From the NCBI GenBank assembly GCA_900320225.1, contig ONRL01000020.1, positions 1 through 32,394 on the forward strand: a stretch of 32,394 bases of DNA, in the 5' to 3' direction. The DNA comes from an uncultured Lentisphaerota bacterium (GTDB lineage: Bacteria > Verrucomicrobiota > Kiritimatiellia > RFP12 > UBA1067). The notes below the pieces were generated by a model. The model worked only from the letters and a program-made list of their open reading frames with translations. It was not told the origin of the DNA and ran no database searches. This document shows, one piece after another, positions 7,919 to 15,964 of this stretch. Made by a program: the position numbers and the translations under genes. The first letter of the stretch is position 1. The number at the start of each line of letters is the position of its first letter.

Positions 7919-10900
7919 TCATTGGCGATGATATTCCTGAAGGCTGTAAACGGCTTTCTCTGTCCGATCCTCGGCGAGTCCGGCGACGGCGGCGGCGAAG
8001 CCGGCCAGGGTCGTGGTGACGGGGACGCCGGCCGCGACGGCGCAGGAACGGAGCAGGACGGAGTCCCCCGTCGCCTCGCCGTCTGATTCGGACGTGTTGA
8101 CGACCCAGTCGATCTCGCCCTTGTGGATGAGGTCGATCACGTTTGGCCGCCCACGCGAAATCCTGAACGCCGCCTTCGACTCGACGCCGCTGTTCCACAG
8201 ATACGTGGACGTGCCCAGCGTCGCGTAGATGTTAAAGCCCAGCGACTTGAGTTCCGCCGCGAGTTTCGAGACCTGCGGCTTGTCCTCGTCGCGGACGGAG
8301 AGGAACACGTTGCCGCCTTTCGGCAGGGGGCTTCCGCAGGCGATCTGGCTCTTGCAGTAGGCGCCGAAACGGTCGTAGTCGATTGCCATCACCTCGCCCG
8401 TGGACTTCATCTCGGGCGAAAGCGTGATCTTCGCTCCCGGGAACTTGACGTAGGGGAACACGGCTTCCTTGACGCAGTAGTAGTTGCGAGTTGGTAGTCG
8501 GTCGTCGGCAGCTGGTAGTTTTTCGCCGACCATCGCGAGCGTGCCGAGGTCGGCGAGGGGAATGCCCGTGGCCTTTGAGACGAAGGGCACCGTGCGCGAG
8601 GCGCGGGGGTTGACCTCAATCATCCAGATTTCATCATTCTTCACGGCAAGCTGTAGGTTCATGAGCCCAACGACATGAAGGCGCTTTGCAAAAATCTCGG
8701 TGTAGCGCTTCACCTCGGCAAGCGTCTTCTCGGAAAGGCTGACCGGCGGCGTGATCGCGGCGGCGTCGCCGGAGTGGCAGCCGGCCGCCTCGATATGCTC
8801 GAGGATCGCGCCGATCTGCGTCGTTTCGCCGTCGGAGACGGCATCGACATCCAGTTCAATCGCGTGTTCGAGGAACTTGTCGATGAGGATGGGCTTCCCC
8901 TCCGACGCGGCGACGGCCTCGGCGACGTACGAATCCAGTTCGGACTCCTTGTAGACAATTGCCATGCCGCGTCCCCCAAGGACGAAACTCGGCCGCACGA
9001 GGACGGGATAGCCGATCTCGTTGGCGATGCGCCGCGCATCCTCGATGGAATGGGCAATGCCGCTCGCAGGCTGCTTCATGCCGATCTCCGCGACGAGCGC
9101 GCGGAAGAAGTCGCGGTCTTCGGCGAGGGCGATGTCTTTCGGCGAGGTGCCGATGATCTTGGCCCCGGCCTGCTCAAGCCGCTCGGCGAGATTGAGGGGC
9201 GTCTGGCCGCCGTACTGCACGATCACGCCGTCGCACTGCTCGCGGTCGTAGATTTCCATCACGTCCTCGAATGTCAGCGGCTCGAAGTAGAGTCTGTCCG
9301 AGGTGTCGTAGTCGGTCGAGACGGTCTCGGGGTTGGAGTTGACCATCACCACCTCGTAGCCGCGCTTCTGCAAGGTGAAGGCCGCATGGCAGCAACACCA
9401 GTCGAACTCGATGCCCTGCCCGATGCGGTTGGGCCCGCCGCCCAGCACCATGATCTTGCCAATGTTGCCAATGTTGCCAGTGTTGCCAATGTTACCAGTG
9501 TTGCCAGTTACCACTTGATTATTGGCATTGGCAATTGGCAACATTTCCACATTGGCAACATTCGCCAAAGGCGTATGACCTTCAGGCGAATAGTAGCTAT
9601 AGTAGTACGGCGTCACGGCCTCGAACTCGCCCGCGCACGTATCGACCTCGCCAAACTCCGGACGGATGCCGAGCGAGATCCTTTTCTTCCGCACCGTAAT
9701 CTCATCTTCTCCGATCGCCTCGGCGATCTCCTTGTCGCTGAAGCCAAAGACCTTTGCCTGGCGGAAAAGGGAGGAAAACTCTTCACTAAGATTTATGCCG
9801 CAAAGATCGCAAAGTCCGCAAAGAGATTCTTGACTCTGGGCAGATTTTTCCTTCTTTGCGCGCTTTGCGTTCTTTGCGGCTAGAAAATGTTCTCCCAGAT
9901 ATTTTTTGAACGCCTCGATTTCATCCAGTTCGCGCCTGAACCACGGGTCGTAGGTTTCCGCGTGGTGGTACTTGAGCGGCGCCTCCAGCGAGCGTATGGC
10001 CTTCAGGTACGCCTGCTTGAAGGTGCGGCCGATGGCCATCACCTCGCCGACGGATTTCATTTGCGTGCCGAGCGTCGTGGGGGTGCCGTGGAATTTCTCA
10101 AACGCGAAGCGGGGGATCTTCACGACCACGTAATCCAGCGCGGGCTCGAAGCAGGCAAGCGTCTTGCCCGTGATGTCGTTCGTGATTTCGTCGAGCGTGA
10201 AGCCGACGGCCAGAAGGGCGGCGATCTTCGCGATCGGGAAGCCCGTCGCCTTGGAGGCGAGCGCCGACGAGCGCGAGACGCGCGGGTTCATCTCGATGAT
10301 GATGCGCCGTCCGTCTTTCGGGTTGACGGCCCACTGCACGTTGGAGCCGCCCGTCTCGATGCCGATCTTCTCCAGCACCTTGATGGAGTCGTCGCGCATC
10401 GCCTGGTATTCGCGGTCTGTGAGCGTGAGGATCGGCGCGACGGTGATGGAGTCGCCCGTGTGGACGCCCATCGGGTCCATGTTCTCGATGGAGCAGACGA
10501 TCACGGCGTTGCCGGCCTTGTCGCGCATCACCTCCATCTCGTATTCCTTCCAGCCGATCAGCGACTCCTCCACGAGCACTTCGTGGTTGAGCGACGCCTC
10601 GAGTCCGCCGGTCACGATCCGCGTAAACTCCTCCGCGTCGTGCGCGATGCCGCCGCCGGTGCCGCCGAGCGTGAAGCCAGGCCGCACGATGAGCGGCCAC
10701 GAACCGATCGTCCGCGCGATCGCCTCCGCCTCCGCAAGCGAGTGGGCGCTGCCGGAACGCGGCATGTCGAGTCCGATCTCGCGCATCGCCTCCTTGAAGA
10801 GGTTCCGGTCCTCGGCGCGCGCAATCGCCTCCGCATTCGCGCCGATCAGTTCCACGCGGTAGCGCTTCAGGACGCCGCCCTTGTCCAGCTCCATCGCAAG

Positions 10901-11188
10901 GTTGAGCGCGGTCTGACCGCCCAGCGTCGGGAGAAGGGCGTCGGGGCGTTCGCGGCGGATCACCTCATGGAGGTAGTCCGCCGTCAGCGGCTCGATGTAG
11001 GTTCTGTCGGCGCGGTCGGGATCGGTCATGACCGTCGCGGGGTTGGAATTGACGAGTACGACCTCGTAGCCGAGGTTCTTGAGCGCCTTGACGGCCTGTA
11101 CGCCCGAGTAGTCGAACTCGCATCCCTGCCCGATGACAATCGGACCCGAGCCGATGATCAGGATCTTTCTCAAATCAGTGCGTTTCAT
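7919..11188 (-). CDS. carB: Carbamoyl-phosphate synthase large subunit with three repeat-derived inserts
   Basis: This 1089-residue protein makes carbamoyl phosphate for pyrimidines and arginine, using ammonia channelled from CarA. Both ATP-grasp halves are intact: the first begins [22 protein letters not shown], the second [20 protein letters not shown], with GGQTALNLA and GGQTPLNLA motifs and Glu/Asn metal sites [21 protein letters not shown] and [20 protein letters not shown]. The C-terminal allosteric domain ends SLQEYHRQ. Compared with E. coli CarB (1073 residues), extra segments lie at about residues 437-464 in the oligomerisation domain (ending LCGLCDLCG), 541-578 just before the second half (a GNTGNIG-type tract), and about 889-903. 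The start overlaps the pyrG stop (ATGA), so it is the last gene of glnA-purF-carA-pyrG-carB. None of the inserts touches an active-site motif. Confidence 0.95.
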   Translation of the reverse strand: MKRTDLRKILIIGSGPIVIGQGCEFDYSGVQAVKALKNLGYEVVLVNSNPATVMTDPDRADRTYIEPLTADYLHEVIRRERPDALLPTLGGQTALNLAMELDKGGVLKRYRVELIGANAEAIARAEDRNLFKEAMREIGLDMPRSGSAHSLAEAEAIARTIGSWPLIVRPGFTLGGTGGGIAHDAEEFTRIVTGGLEASLNHEVLVEESLIGWKEYEMEVMRDKAGNAVIVCSIENMDPMGVHTGDSITVAPILTLTDREYQAMRDDSIKVLEKIGIETGGSNVQWAVNPKDGRRIIIEMNPRVSRSSALASKATGFPIAKIAALLAVGFTLDEITNDITGKTLACFEPALDYVVVKIPRFAFEKFHGTPTTLGTQMKSVGEVMAIGRTFKQAYLKAIRSLEAPLKYHHAETYDPWFRRELDEIEAFKKYLGEHFLAAKNAKRAKKEKSAQSQESLCGLCDLCGINLSEEFSSLFRQAKVFGFSDKEIAEAIGEDEITVRKKRISLGIRPEFGEVDTCAGEFEAVTPYYYSYYSPEGHTPLANVANVEMLPIANANNQVVTGNTGNIGNTGNIGNIGKIMVLGGGPNRIGQGIEFDWCCCHAAFTLQKRGYEVVMVNSNPETVSTDYDTSDRLYFEPLTFEDVMEIYDREQCDGVIVQYGGQTPLNLAERLEQAGAKIIGTSPKDIALAEDRDFFRALVAEIGMKQPASGIAHSIEDARRIANEIGYPVLVRPSFVLGGRGMAIVYKESELDSYVAEAVAASEGKPILIDKFLEHAIELDVDAVSDGETTQIGAILEHIEAAGCHSGDAAAITPPVSLSEKTLAEVKRYTEIFAKRLHVVGLMNLQLAVKNDEIWMIEVNPRASRTVPFVSKATGIPLADLGTLAMVGEKLPAADDRLPTRNYYCVKEAVFPYVKFPGAKITLSPEMKSTGEVMAIDYDRFGAYCKSQIACGSPLPKGGNVFLSVRDEDKPQVSKLAAELKSLGFNIYATLGTSTYLWNSGVESKAAFRISRGRPNVIDLIHKGEIDWVVNTSESDGEATGDSVLLRSCAVAAGVPVTTTLAGFAAAVAGLAEDRTEKAVYSLQEYHRQ
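8480..8522. repeat. In-frame repeat of TTGGTAGT type inside carB
   Basis: GTTGCGAGTTGGTAGTCGGT and then CGGCAGCTGGTAGTT make a run of related 10-base units (minus strand AACTACCAG, CGACTACCAACT). One reading frame would give [14 protein letters not shown], a peptide pattern of a dispersed bacterial repeat. carB reads it as [15 protein letters not shown], in the loop between GTLAMVGE and YCVKEAV. Confidence 0.45.
9455..9566. repeat. Nine-base tandem tract (TTGCCAATG) with inverted partner inside carB
   Basis: Units TTGCCAATG/TTGCCAGTG run from 9455 to about 9512. Inverted copies (TTGGCATTGGCAATTGGCAAC, then ATTGGCAACAT) follow to 9566, so the whole can fold as a long hairpin. On the minus strand it encodes [17 protein letters not shown] and then a GNTGNIG-like repeat directly before the second ATP-grasp half of CarB. 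Confidence 0.8.
9797..9880. repeat. Palindromic repeat, family A, in frame in carB
   Basis: The outer arms GCCGCAAAGATCGCAAAG and CGCTTTGCGTTCTTTGCGGC are near-inverse. CarB reads it as [11 protein letters not shown]... ending in LCGLCDLCG. The site lies in the loop between two helices of the CarB oligomerisation domain. Confidence 0.85.
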
Positions 11189-12894
11189 TTTCTTTTCCCT
11201 TTGAGCGCAGCTTTGACGAGGCCGTTGAAGAGCGGATGCGGCGCGGTCGGCCGCGACTTGAACTCGGGATGGAACTGCGAGGCGATGAAGTAGGGGTGGC
11301 CGGGCAGCTCGACGATCTCCACGAGCTTGCCGTCCGGGGAGAGGCCGCTCGCCACAAGCCCCGCCGCCTCGATGGCCTGTTGCGCCTTGGCCCCGTTCGC
11401 AAACTCGTAACGGTGCCGGTGGCGTTCGGAGATCATCGTCTCCACAAAGGCTTTGTGATCTTTGTGTCCTTTGTGGCAATAAAGCTTTTCCGCAAGCGAC
11501 CCCGTCTTGAGCACGCACGGATAGGCGCCGAGGCGCATCGTGCCGCCTTTCTGCGTGATGCCGCGCTGCTCTTCCATGAGGTCGATCACCGGGTGCGCCG
11601 TTTTTTCATCGAATTCAGTGGAGTTGGCGTCCTTCCAGCCGAGTACGTCACGCGCATACTCGATGACCGTGCATTGCATTCCGAGGCAGATGCCGAGGAA
11701 GGGAATCTTCTTTTCCCGCGCATACTTAATCGCCGCGATCTTGCCTTCCACGCCCCGCGAACCGAACCCGCCCGGCACGAGGATGCCATCGACGTCTTTT
11801 AATTTTTTGCCACAAAGGACGCAAACATTTTTCTCTTCGTCTTTCTTCTTTGTGTCCTTTGTGGCTAAAAGATCTTCCGCTTCGATGGGGACCACGTTCA
11901 CCTTGCAGTCGTTCGCCATGCCGGCGTGCTGCAGCGCCTCGTGGATGGATTTGTAGGCGTCGCGGATCGAGATGTACTTGCCGACGAGCGCGATGGTGCA
12001 TTCGCGTTTGGGTTGCGTCGCCTTGCGCACAAGCGAGTCCCAGATGGTGTGTTTGATCGGCCACACGTCGAGCCGCAACTGCCTCAGCACCTGCTCGTCC
12101 AGTCCCTGGTCGCGCAGTTCGCGCGGCACGGCATAGACGGAATCCGTGACGTCCTTCTCCTCGATCACGCACTCGCGTTTTACGTTGCAGAACATGGCAA
12201 GCTTCTTCAGGTGCTCCTCGGGGATCGTCATTTCGGTGCGGCACACGAGGATGTCGGGGATGATGCCGATGTTGCGGAGCATGCCGACGGAATGCTGCGA
12301 CGGCTTCGTCTTGAGCTCGCCCGCCGCCTTGAGGTAGGGGACGAGCGTCAGATGCACGAAGCACGTGTTCTCCTCGCCTTCCTCGAACCTGAACTGGCGC
12401 GCCGCCTCCAGGAAGGGCAGGGATTCGATGTCGCCCGAGACGCCCCCGATCTCGCAGAGAACGATGTCGGGCGCGGGCTCGTCCCCATGCGGTTCGCCCG
12501 CGCTGTGGATCGCCGACTTGATTTCATCGGTGATGTGCGGCACCACCTGCACCGTGCCGCCCAGGTAACCGCCCGCCCGTTCCCGCGCAAGCACGGCGGA
12601 GTAGATGCGCCCGGACGTGTAGTTGCTCGCCTTCGAACAGGTCACGCCCGCGAACCGCTCGTAGTGTCCGAGGTCGAGGTCCGTCTCCGCACCGTCGTCC
12701 GTCACGAACACTTCCCCGTGCTGGTAGGGCGACATTGTGCCGGGATCGACGTTGAGATAGGGGTCGAGCTTCTGCATGAACACCCTGTAGCCGCGGCTCT
12801 TCAGGAGAAGCGCCAGCGACGCGCTCGTGATGCCCTTGCCAAGGCTGGAGACCACTCCGCCGGTGATAAACACGTATTTGACTTGCTTTTTCAT
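11185..12894 (-). CDS. pyrG: CTP synthase (glutamine-hydrolysing) with two repeat-derived inserts
   Basis: This 569-residue enzyme turns UTP into CTP with ATP and glutamine. The synthetase half shows [21 protein letters not shown] at the start, [21 protein letters not shown], and the CTP-feedback region [14 protein letters not shown]. The glutaminase half has the nucleophile C of [19 protein letters not shown] (about residue 402) and the His-Glu pair in [12 protein letters not shown]. coli PyrG has 545 residues; the extra ones lie at about 343-362 (a Lys-rich stretch ending VCVLCGK, in the linker before the glutaminase active site) and about 473-484 (CHKGHKDHK). The start ATG at 12894 follows GGAAACGGGC. 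The stop overlaps carB. Third downstream of glnA in the operon. Confidence 0.95.
   Translation of the reverse strand: MKKQVKYVFITGGVVSSLGKGITSASLALLLKSRGYRVFMQKLDPYLNVDPGTMSPYQHGEVFVTDDGAETDLDLGHYERFAGVTCSKASNYTSGRIYSAVLARERAGGYLGGTVQVVPHITDEIKSAIHSAGEPHGDEPAPDIVLCEIGGVSGDIESLPFLEAARQFRFEEGEENTCFVHLTLVPYLKAAGELKTKPSQHSVGMLRNIGIIPDILVCRTEMTIPEEHLKKLAMFCNVKRECVIEEKDVTDSVYAVPRELRDQGLDEQVLRQLRLDVWPIKHTIWDSLVRKATQPKRECTIALVGKYISIRDAYKSIHEALQHAGMANDCKVNVVPIEAEDLLATKDTKKKDEEKNVCVLCGKKLKDVDGILVPGGFGSRGVEGKIAAIKYAREKKIPFLGICLGMQCTVIEYARDVLGWKDANSTEFDEKTAHPVIDLMEEQRGITQKGGTMRLGAYPCVLKTGSLAEKLYCHKGHKDHKAFVETMISERHRHRYEFANGAKAQQAIEAAGLVASGLSPDGKLVEIVELPGHPYFIASQFHPEFKSRPTAPHPLFNGLVKAALKGKRK
11442..11476. 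repeat. Short palindromic repeat, family A, in pyrG
   Basis: CCACAAAGG at 11442-11450 and CCTTTGTGG at 11468-11476 are perfect inverse arms around CTTTGTGATCTTTGTGT. PyrG reads it as [13 protein letters not shown], a different frame from the other copies. Confidence 0.8.
11809..11865. repeat. Palindromic repeat, family A, in pyrG
   Basis: Arms GCCACAAAGGACGCAAA and CTTTGTGTCCTTTGTGGC. PyrG reads it as [20 protein letters not shown], between the end of the synthetase-glutaminase linker (IEAEDLL) and the strand [10 protein letters not shown]. Confidence 0.85.
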
Positions 12895-12911
12895 GGTTTG
12901 CCCGTTTCCTT

Positions 12912-12973
12912 TAGGCGCAAAGACCGCAAAGACATCATCTATTGCATCTTTGCGCTCTCTGCGTTCTTTGCGG
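12912..12973. repeat. Palindromic repeat, family A, between carA and pyrG and forming the carA end
   Basis: AGGCGCAAAGACCGCAAAG and CTCTGCGTTCTTTGCGGC are inverse arms. On the minus strand, carA runs into the repeat and ends inside it (last residues [11 protein letters not shown]). The rest is the spacer before pyrG. Confidence 0.8.
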
Positions 12974-14138
12974 CTGAAATCATTTCCTTGAAATCCTTGA
13001 AAAGATATTTGCTGTCGTGCGGGCCGGGGCAGGATTCGGGATGGTACTGCACCGAAAACGCCGGAAGCGTCTTGTGGCGCACGCCCTCGATGGAGCCGTC
13101 GTTGAGATTGACATGCGTGACCTCCAGGCACTCGGGAACCGTCGCGGGGTCGACGGCGAAATTGTGGTTCTGGCTCGTGATCTCCACCTGTCCCGTCGCC
13201 AGGTTCTTGACGGGATGGTTGCAGCCGTGATGTCCGAACTTGAGCCGCATCGTCTTCGCCCCGCAGGCGAGCGAAAGCAGCTGGTGCCCGAGGCAGATGC
13301 CCATGATCGGAGCTTTGCCGAGCAGCTTCCGGATGTTCTCGATGGCGTAGATGACGGCGGCGGGGTCGGCCGGGCCGTTGGAAAGGAAGATGCCATCGGG
13401 ATTGAGCGCCAGCACCTCCTCCGCGCTCGTCTTGGCCGGCACGACCGTGACCTTCGCCCACGCCGCAAGTGAGCGGAGGATGTTGCTTTTCACGCCGAAG
13501 TCGTAGCAGACGATGCGGGGAGGATCTTTTTCGCCGCAAAGAACGCAAAGGTCTTTTTTACTCTCTGTGTTCTTTGTGTCCTTTGTAGCTGAAAACTCAT
13601 GCACCTCCCCGCAAGTAACCTTCGCCGCGTAATCCTGTCCGTCCAATCCCACCCATTCACGGGCTTTGGCGATTGCCTCCGACTCGGTCGCAGCCAGCTG
13701 CGACCCTCCCGTGCAAAGATACGCCTTCTGGTTGCCATGTTCACGGAGATGGATCGTCAATGCGCGCGTATCGACGCCGTAGATGCCGGGTACGCCGTTC
13801 TCCTTCAGGTAGTCGTCAAGGCTCTTCTCGCTCCGCCAGTTGCTGGGCGGGGTCAGGTCGCCGATTACGAGTCCGGACAGAAAAAGGGCGCGGCTTTCCA
13901 CGTCCGCGCCATTGATTCCGTAATTTCCGATCTCCGCGGCGGTGAGGGTGACGAACTGCCCGGCGTAGGACGGGTCGGTGAGGATTTCCTGATAGCCGCT
14001 CATGCCGGTGTTGAACACGACCTCGCCGAGCGCATCTTTCGCGGCGCCAAACGCGACGCCGTGGAACACCGTTCCGTCCGCCAGCGCGAGAAACGCCTTT
14101 CTCTCGCGCTCCGCTTTCCATTTGCTTTCGTAATCCAT
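12939..14138 (-). CDS. carA: Carbamoyl-phosphate synthase small (glutaminase) subunit
   Basis: This 399-residue protein frees ammonia from glutamine for CarB. The N-terminal CarA domain begins [18 protein letters not shown] (from residue 14) and includes [21 protein letters not shown]; the class I glutamine amidotransferase domain has nucleophile C282 in [11 protein letters not shown] and H366/E368 in QYHPES. An insert at about residues 184-203 ([20 protein letters not shown]) lies in the linker between the two domains, and the last about ten residues ([11 protein letters not shown]) come from another repeat copy. E. coli CarA has 382. The start ATG shares a base with the purF stop (TGATG). 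The gene sits between purF and pyrG, unusually separated from carB by pyrG. Confidence 0.95.
   Translation of the reverse strand: MDYESKWKAERERKAFLALADGTVFHGVAFGAAKDALGEVVFNTGMSGYQEILTDPSYAGQFVTLTAAEIGNYGINGADVESRALFLSGLVIGDLTPPSNWRSEKSLDDYLKENGVPGIYGVDTRALTIHLREHGNQKAYLCTGGSQLAATESEAIAKAREWVGLDGQDYAAKVTCGEVHEFSATKDTKNTESKKDLCVLCGEKDPPRIVCYDFGVKSNILRSLAAWAKVTVVPAKTSAEEVLALNPDGIFLSNGPADPAAVIYAIENIRKLLGKAPIMGICLGHQLLSLACGAKTMRLKFGHHGCNHPVKNLATGQVEITSQNHNFAVDPATVPECLEVTHVNLNDGSIEGVRHKTLPAFSVQYHPESCPGPHDSKYLFKDFKEMISAAKNAESAKMQ
13533..13590. repeat. Palindromic repeat, family A, in carA
   Basis: Arms GCCGCAAAGAACGCAAAG and CTTTGTGTCCTTTGTAGC. Read in CarA as [20 protein letters not shown], at the junction between the N-terminal domain and the glutaminase domain. 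Confidence 0.85.
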
Positions 14139-15946
14139 CAATATGACCTTTCGGAATTCTTTTCGAGATAGTTGAGAAGCGCCTTGCGCAACACCTTGTA
14201 ACCTCCGGGCGTGGGATAATCGCCAGTGAAGTACCAGTCGCCAAAGGCGAGCTGGGAGTTGTTTAAGCACTTTCTTAAATTCTCGACCGTCTGATAGACC
14301 ACCACCACTTCCGCCTTTGTGCCGGGGGGCGTGAGGAGGCGTGCGATCTCGGCGCAGTGCTGTTCGTCGGAGAAGCGGGCGTAGAGCGGCGCGAGGGGAT
14401 TCAACGGGCAAGATGCCCGTCCTTCCAGTGCTTCACGCAGTTCCTTCTCCGCGTCCGGGCCGAGGAGATTCACAAGCGCGCGGAATGCCACGAGCTCGCC
14501 GAGGGTGGACATGTCGATCCCGTAGCAGTCGGGATAGCGGATCGGCGGGGCGGACGACACGATCACGATGCGCTTCGGCCCGAGGCGCGAGAGCATCGGG
14601 ATGATTGCGTTCCGCATCGTGTTGCCGCGCACGATCGAGTCGTCCATCACGACGAGCGTGTCCTCCTCGTCGATGAGCCCGTAGGTGACGTCGTAGACGT
14701 GCTTGTAGAACTCGCGGCGGGCGGCGGCGTCTGCGATGAACGTGCGGAACTTCGCGTCCTTCACGGCAATCTCGCCGAATCGGGGAAGGTTCTTGCCACA
14801 AAGATCACAAAGAAAAGGATCTGAATCTTTGTGTCCTTTGTAGCTTAGAACTAAACTGAACAGCCGTTCGAGAAGTCCATAAAAGGCGATGCGGGCCGAG
14901 TTGGGGATGTAGCTGAAGAAGATGCGCTCCATCGGCGCGTGGGCGGCGGCGAGGATCTGCGGCACGAGCGCCGCGCCGAGCGCCTTGCGCTCGCGGTAGA
15001 TGCCGGCGTCGTTCGCGCGCGAGAAGTAGATGCGCTCGAATGCGCAGGGGTGGGGGGATTCTTGGATGTCCGAACGCAGTTCGGACATCAGGACTTCGCC
15101 ATCAGGGGAAATGAGCAGCGCCGCGCCGGGCGGAAGCTCCTTCACGGCCTCCGGCGGCACGTCGAACGCGGCCTGGATCGCGGGGCGTTCGCTGGCCACC
15201 ACGAACACCTCGTCGTCGCTGTAGCAGTAGCCGGGGCGTATGCCGTGCGGGTCGCGCGTCGCGAAGGCCCAGCCGTCGCCCGTCGCCCCGCAGAACGTCC
15301 ATGCGCCGTCGGCGTCCTTCAACGCGCGGGAAAGCGCTGAGGCGAGGGGAGGGACGCGCTCCTGCGCGTCCGTACCCTCAACGGTCGCGCAGGAGCGCGC
15401 CCCTCCCAGCTCGTGCGCGATCAGCTCGCAGATGAGGTAGCCGTCGGCGCGGCTCGTCGGGAACTCGCCCTTGCGGCGGTAGTCCTCGAACAGCTCGCCG
15501 GCGTTCGTGAGGTTGAAGTTTCCGGCGAGGAGCAGCGTGTGGCAGAGTTCGCTCGCCTGGTGGATGAACGGGTGGCAAAACGCCACCTCGTTCTTCCCAA
15601 AGGTGGCGTAGCGCAGGTGCCCGAGGAAGATGCGTTCCGATGATCCGGTGTCGAACAAGGACATGGCGGACTGCTCATGCCGTTTGCCGATTGCGTCCAG
15701 CAGGTCCGCGAGGGCGGTTGACGAGGATGACTTGAACGCCCAGTAGGGCATGTAGCCCGACTCGGGGTGGCTGGAGAGGATCGCCGCGCCCGCGCCGTCC
15801 TGCCCGCGGTTGTGCTGCTTCTCCAGGAGGAGCGAGAGCTTCGTGCCGCCGTAGTCGCTCGACCCGTATTTATTGCGATAATGCTCGCCGTCCTTTTTCA
15901 GGACGACGAGCGCTACCGCACATTCGTGTTTCAGTTCGTCAGTCAT
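14138..15946 (-). CDS. purF: Amidophosphoribosyltransferase, long form with four inserted repeats
   Basis: This 602-residue enzyme starts purine synthesis by adding glutamine nitrogen to PRPP. The N-terminal class II amidotransferase domain begins MTDELKHECAVALVVLKKDG, with C9 the likely nucleophile after removal of eight residues, and shows LEKQHNRGQDGAGAAI and FLGHLRYATFG. The PRPP-binding site is LVVMDDSIVRGNTMRNAI (residues 431-448). It resembles the roughly 620-residue PurF-like proteins of Bacteroidetes more than the 470-500-residue E. coli or Bacillus enzymes. Extra palindrome-coded segments lie at about residues 180-201, 287-295, 368-386 and 508-517. Its start is 18 bases after the glnA stop, and its stop overlaps carA. 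A standard PurF elsewhere in the genome is possible. Confidence 0.88.
   Translation of the reverse strand: MTDELKHECAVALVVLKKDGEHYRNKYGSSDYGGTKLSLLLEKQHNRGQDGAGAAILSSHPESGYMPYWAFKSSSSTALADLLDAIGKRHEQSAMSLFDTGSSERIFLGHLRYATFGKNEVAFCHPFIHQASELCHTLLLAGNFNLTNAGELFEDYRRKGEFPTSRADGYLICELIAHELGGARSCATVEGTDAQERVPPLASALSRALKDADGAWTFCGATGDGWAFATRDPHGIRPGYCYSDDEVFVVASERPAIQAAFDVPPEAVKELPPGAALLISPDGEVLMSELRSDIQESPHPCAFERIYFSRANDAGIYRERKALGAALVPQILAAAHAPMERIFFSYIPNSARIAFYGLLERLFSLVLSYKGHKDSDPFLCDLCGKNLPRFGEIAVKDAKFRTFIADAAARREFYKHVYDVTYGLIDEEDTLVVMDDSIVRGNTMRNAIIPMLSRLGPKRIVIVSSAPPIRYPDCYGIDMSTLGELVAFRALVNLLGPDAEKELREALEGRASCPLNPLAPLYARFSDEQHCAEIARLLTPPGTKAEVVVVYQTVENLRKCLNNSQLAFGDWYFTGDYPTPGGYKVLRKALLNYLEKNSERSY
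14401..14427. repeat. Small palindrome GGGCAAGATGCCC in purF
   Basis: GGGCA and TGCCC pair around AGA, followed by GTCCTTCCAG. PurF reads the reverse strand as EGRASCPLNP; the opposite strand would give TGKMPVLP, a peptide pattern of a dispersed repeat. Confidence 0.5.
14795..14845. repeat. Palindromic repeat, family A, in purF
   Basis: Arms GCCACAAAGATCACAAAG and CTTTGTGTCCTTTGTAGC. Read in PurF as SYKGHKDSDPFLCDLCGKN, in the loop between ERLFSLVL and GEIAVKDAKF. Confidence 0.85.
15065..15089. repeat. Perfect 11-base-arm palindrome in purF
   Basis: GATGTCCGAAC and GTTCGGACATC around GCA. Read in PurF as LMSELRSDIQ, within a variable loop of the amidotransferase domain. A hairpin this exact inside an ordinary coding sequence is unexpected, so it is probably another inserted repeat. 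Confidence 0.65.
15346..15408. repeat. GC-rich palindromic repeat, family B, full copy in purF
   Basis: GGGAGGGACGCGCTCCTGCG, a short loop, then GCGCAGGAGCGCGCCCCTCCC: inverse arms of about 26 bases. PurF reads it as [20 protein letters not shown], a loop insertion after LICELIAHEL. Confidence 0.85.
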
Positions 15947-15964
15947 TCACCAACTTTCAGCTCA

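Noticed and set aside
12895-12938. Pyrimidine attenuator or riboswitch before pyrG/carA
   Set aside because: The hairpin there is a copy of repeat family A, also found inside genes, and there is no T-run or conserved riboswitch core.
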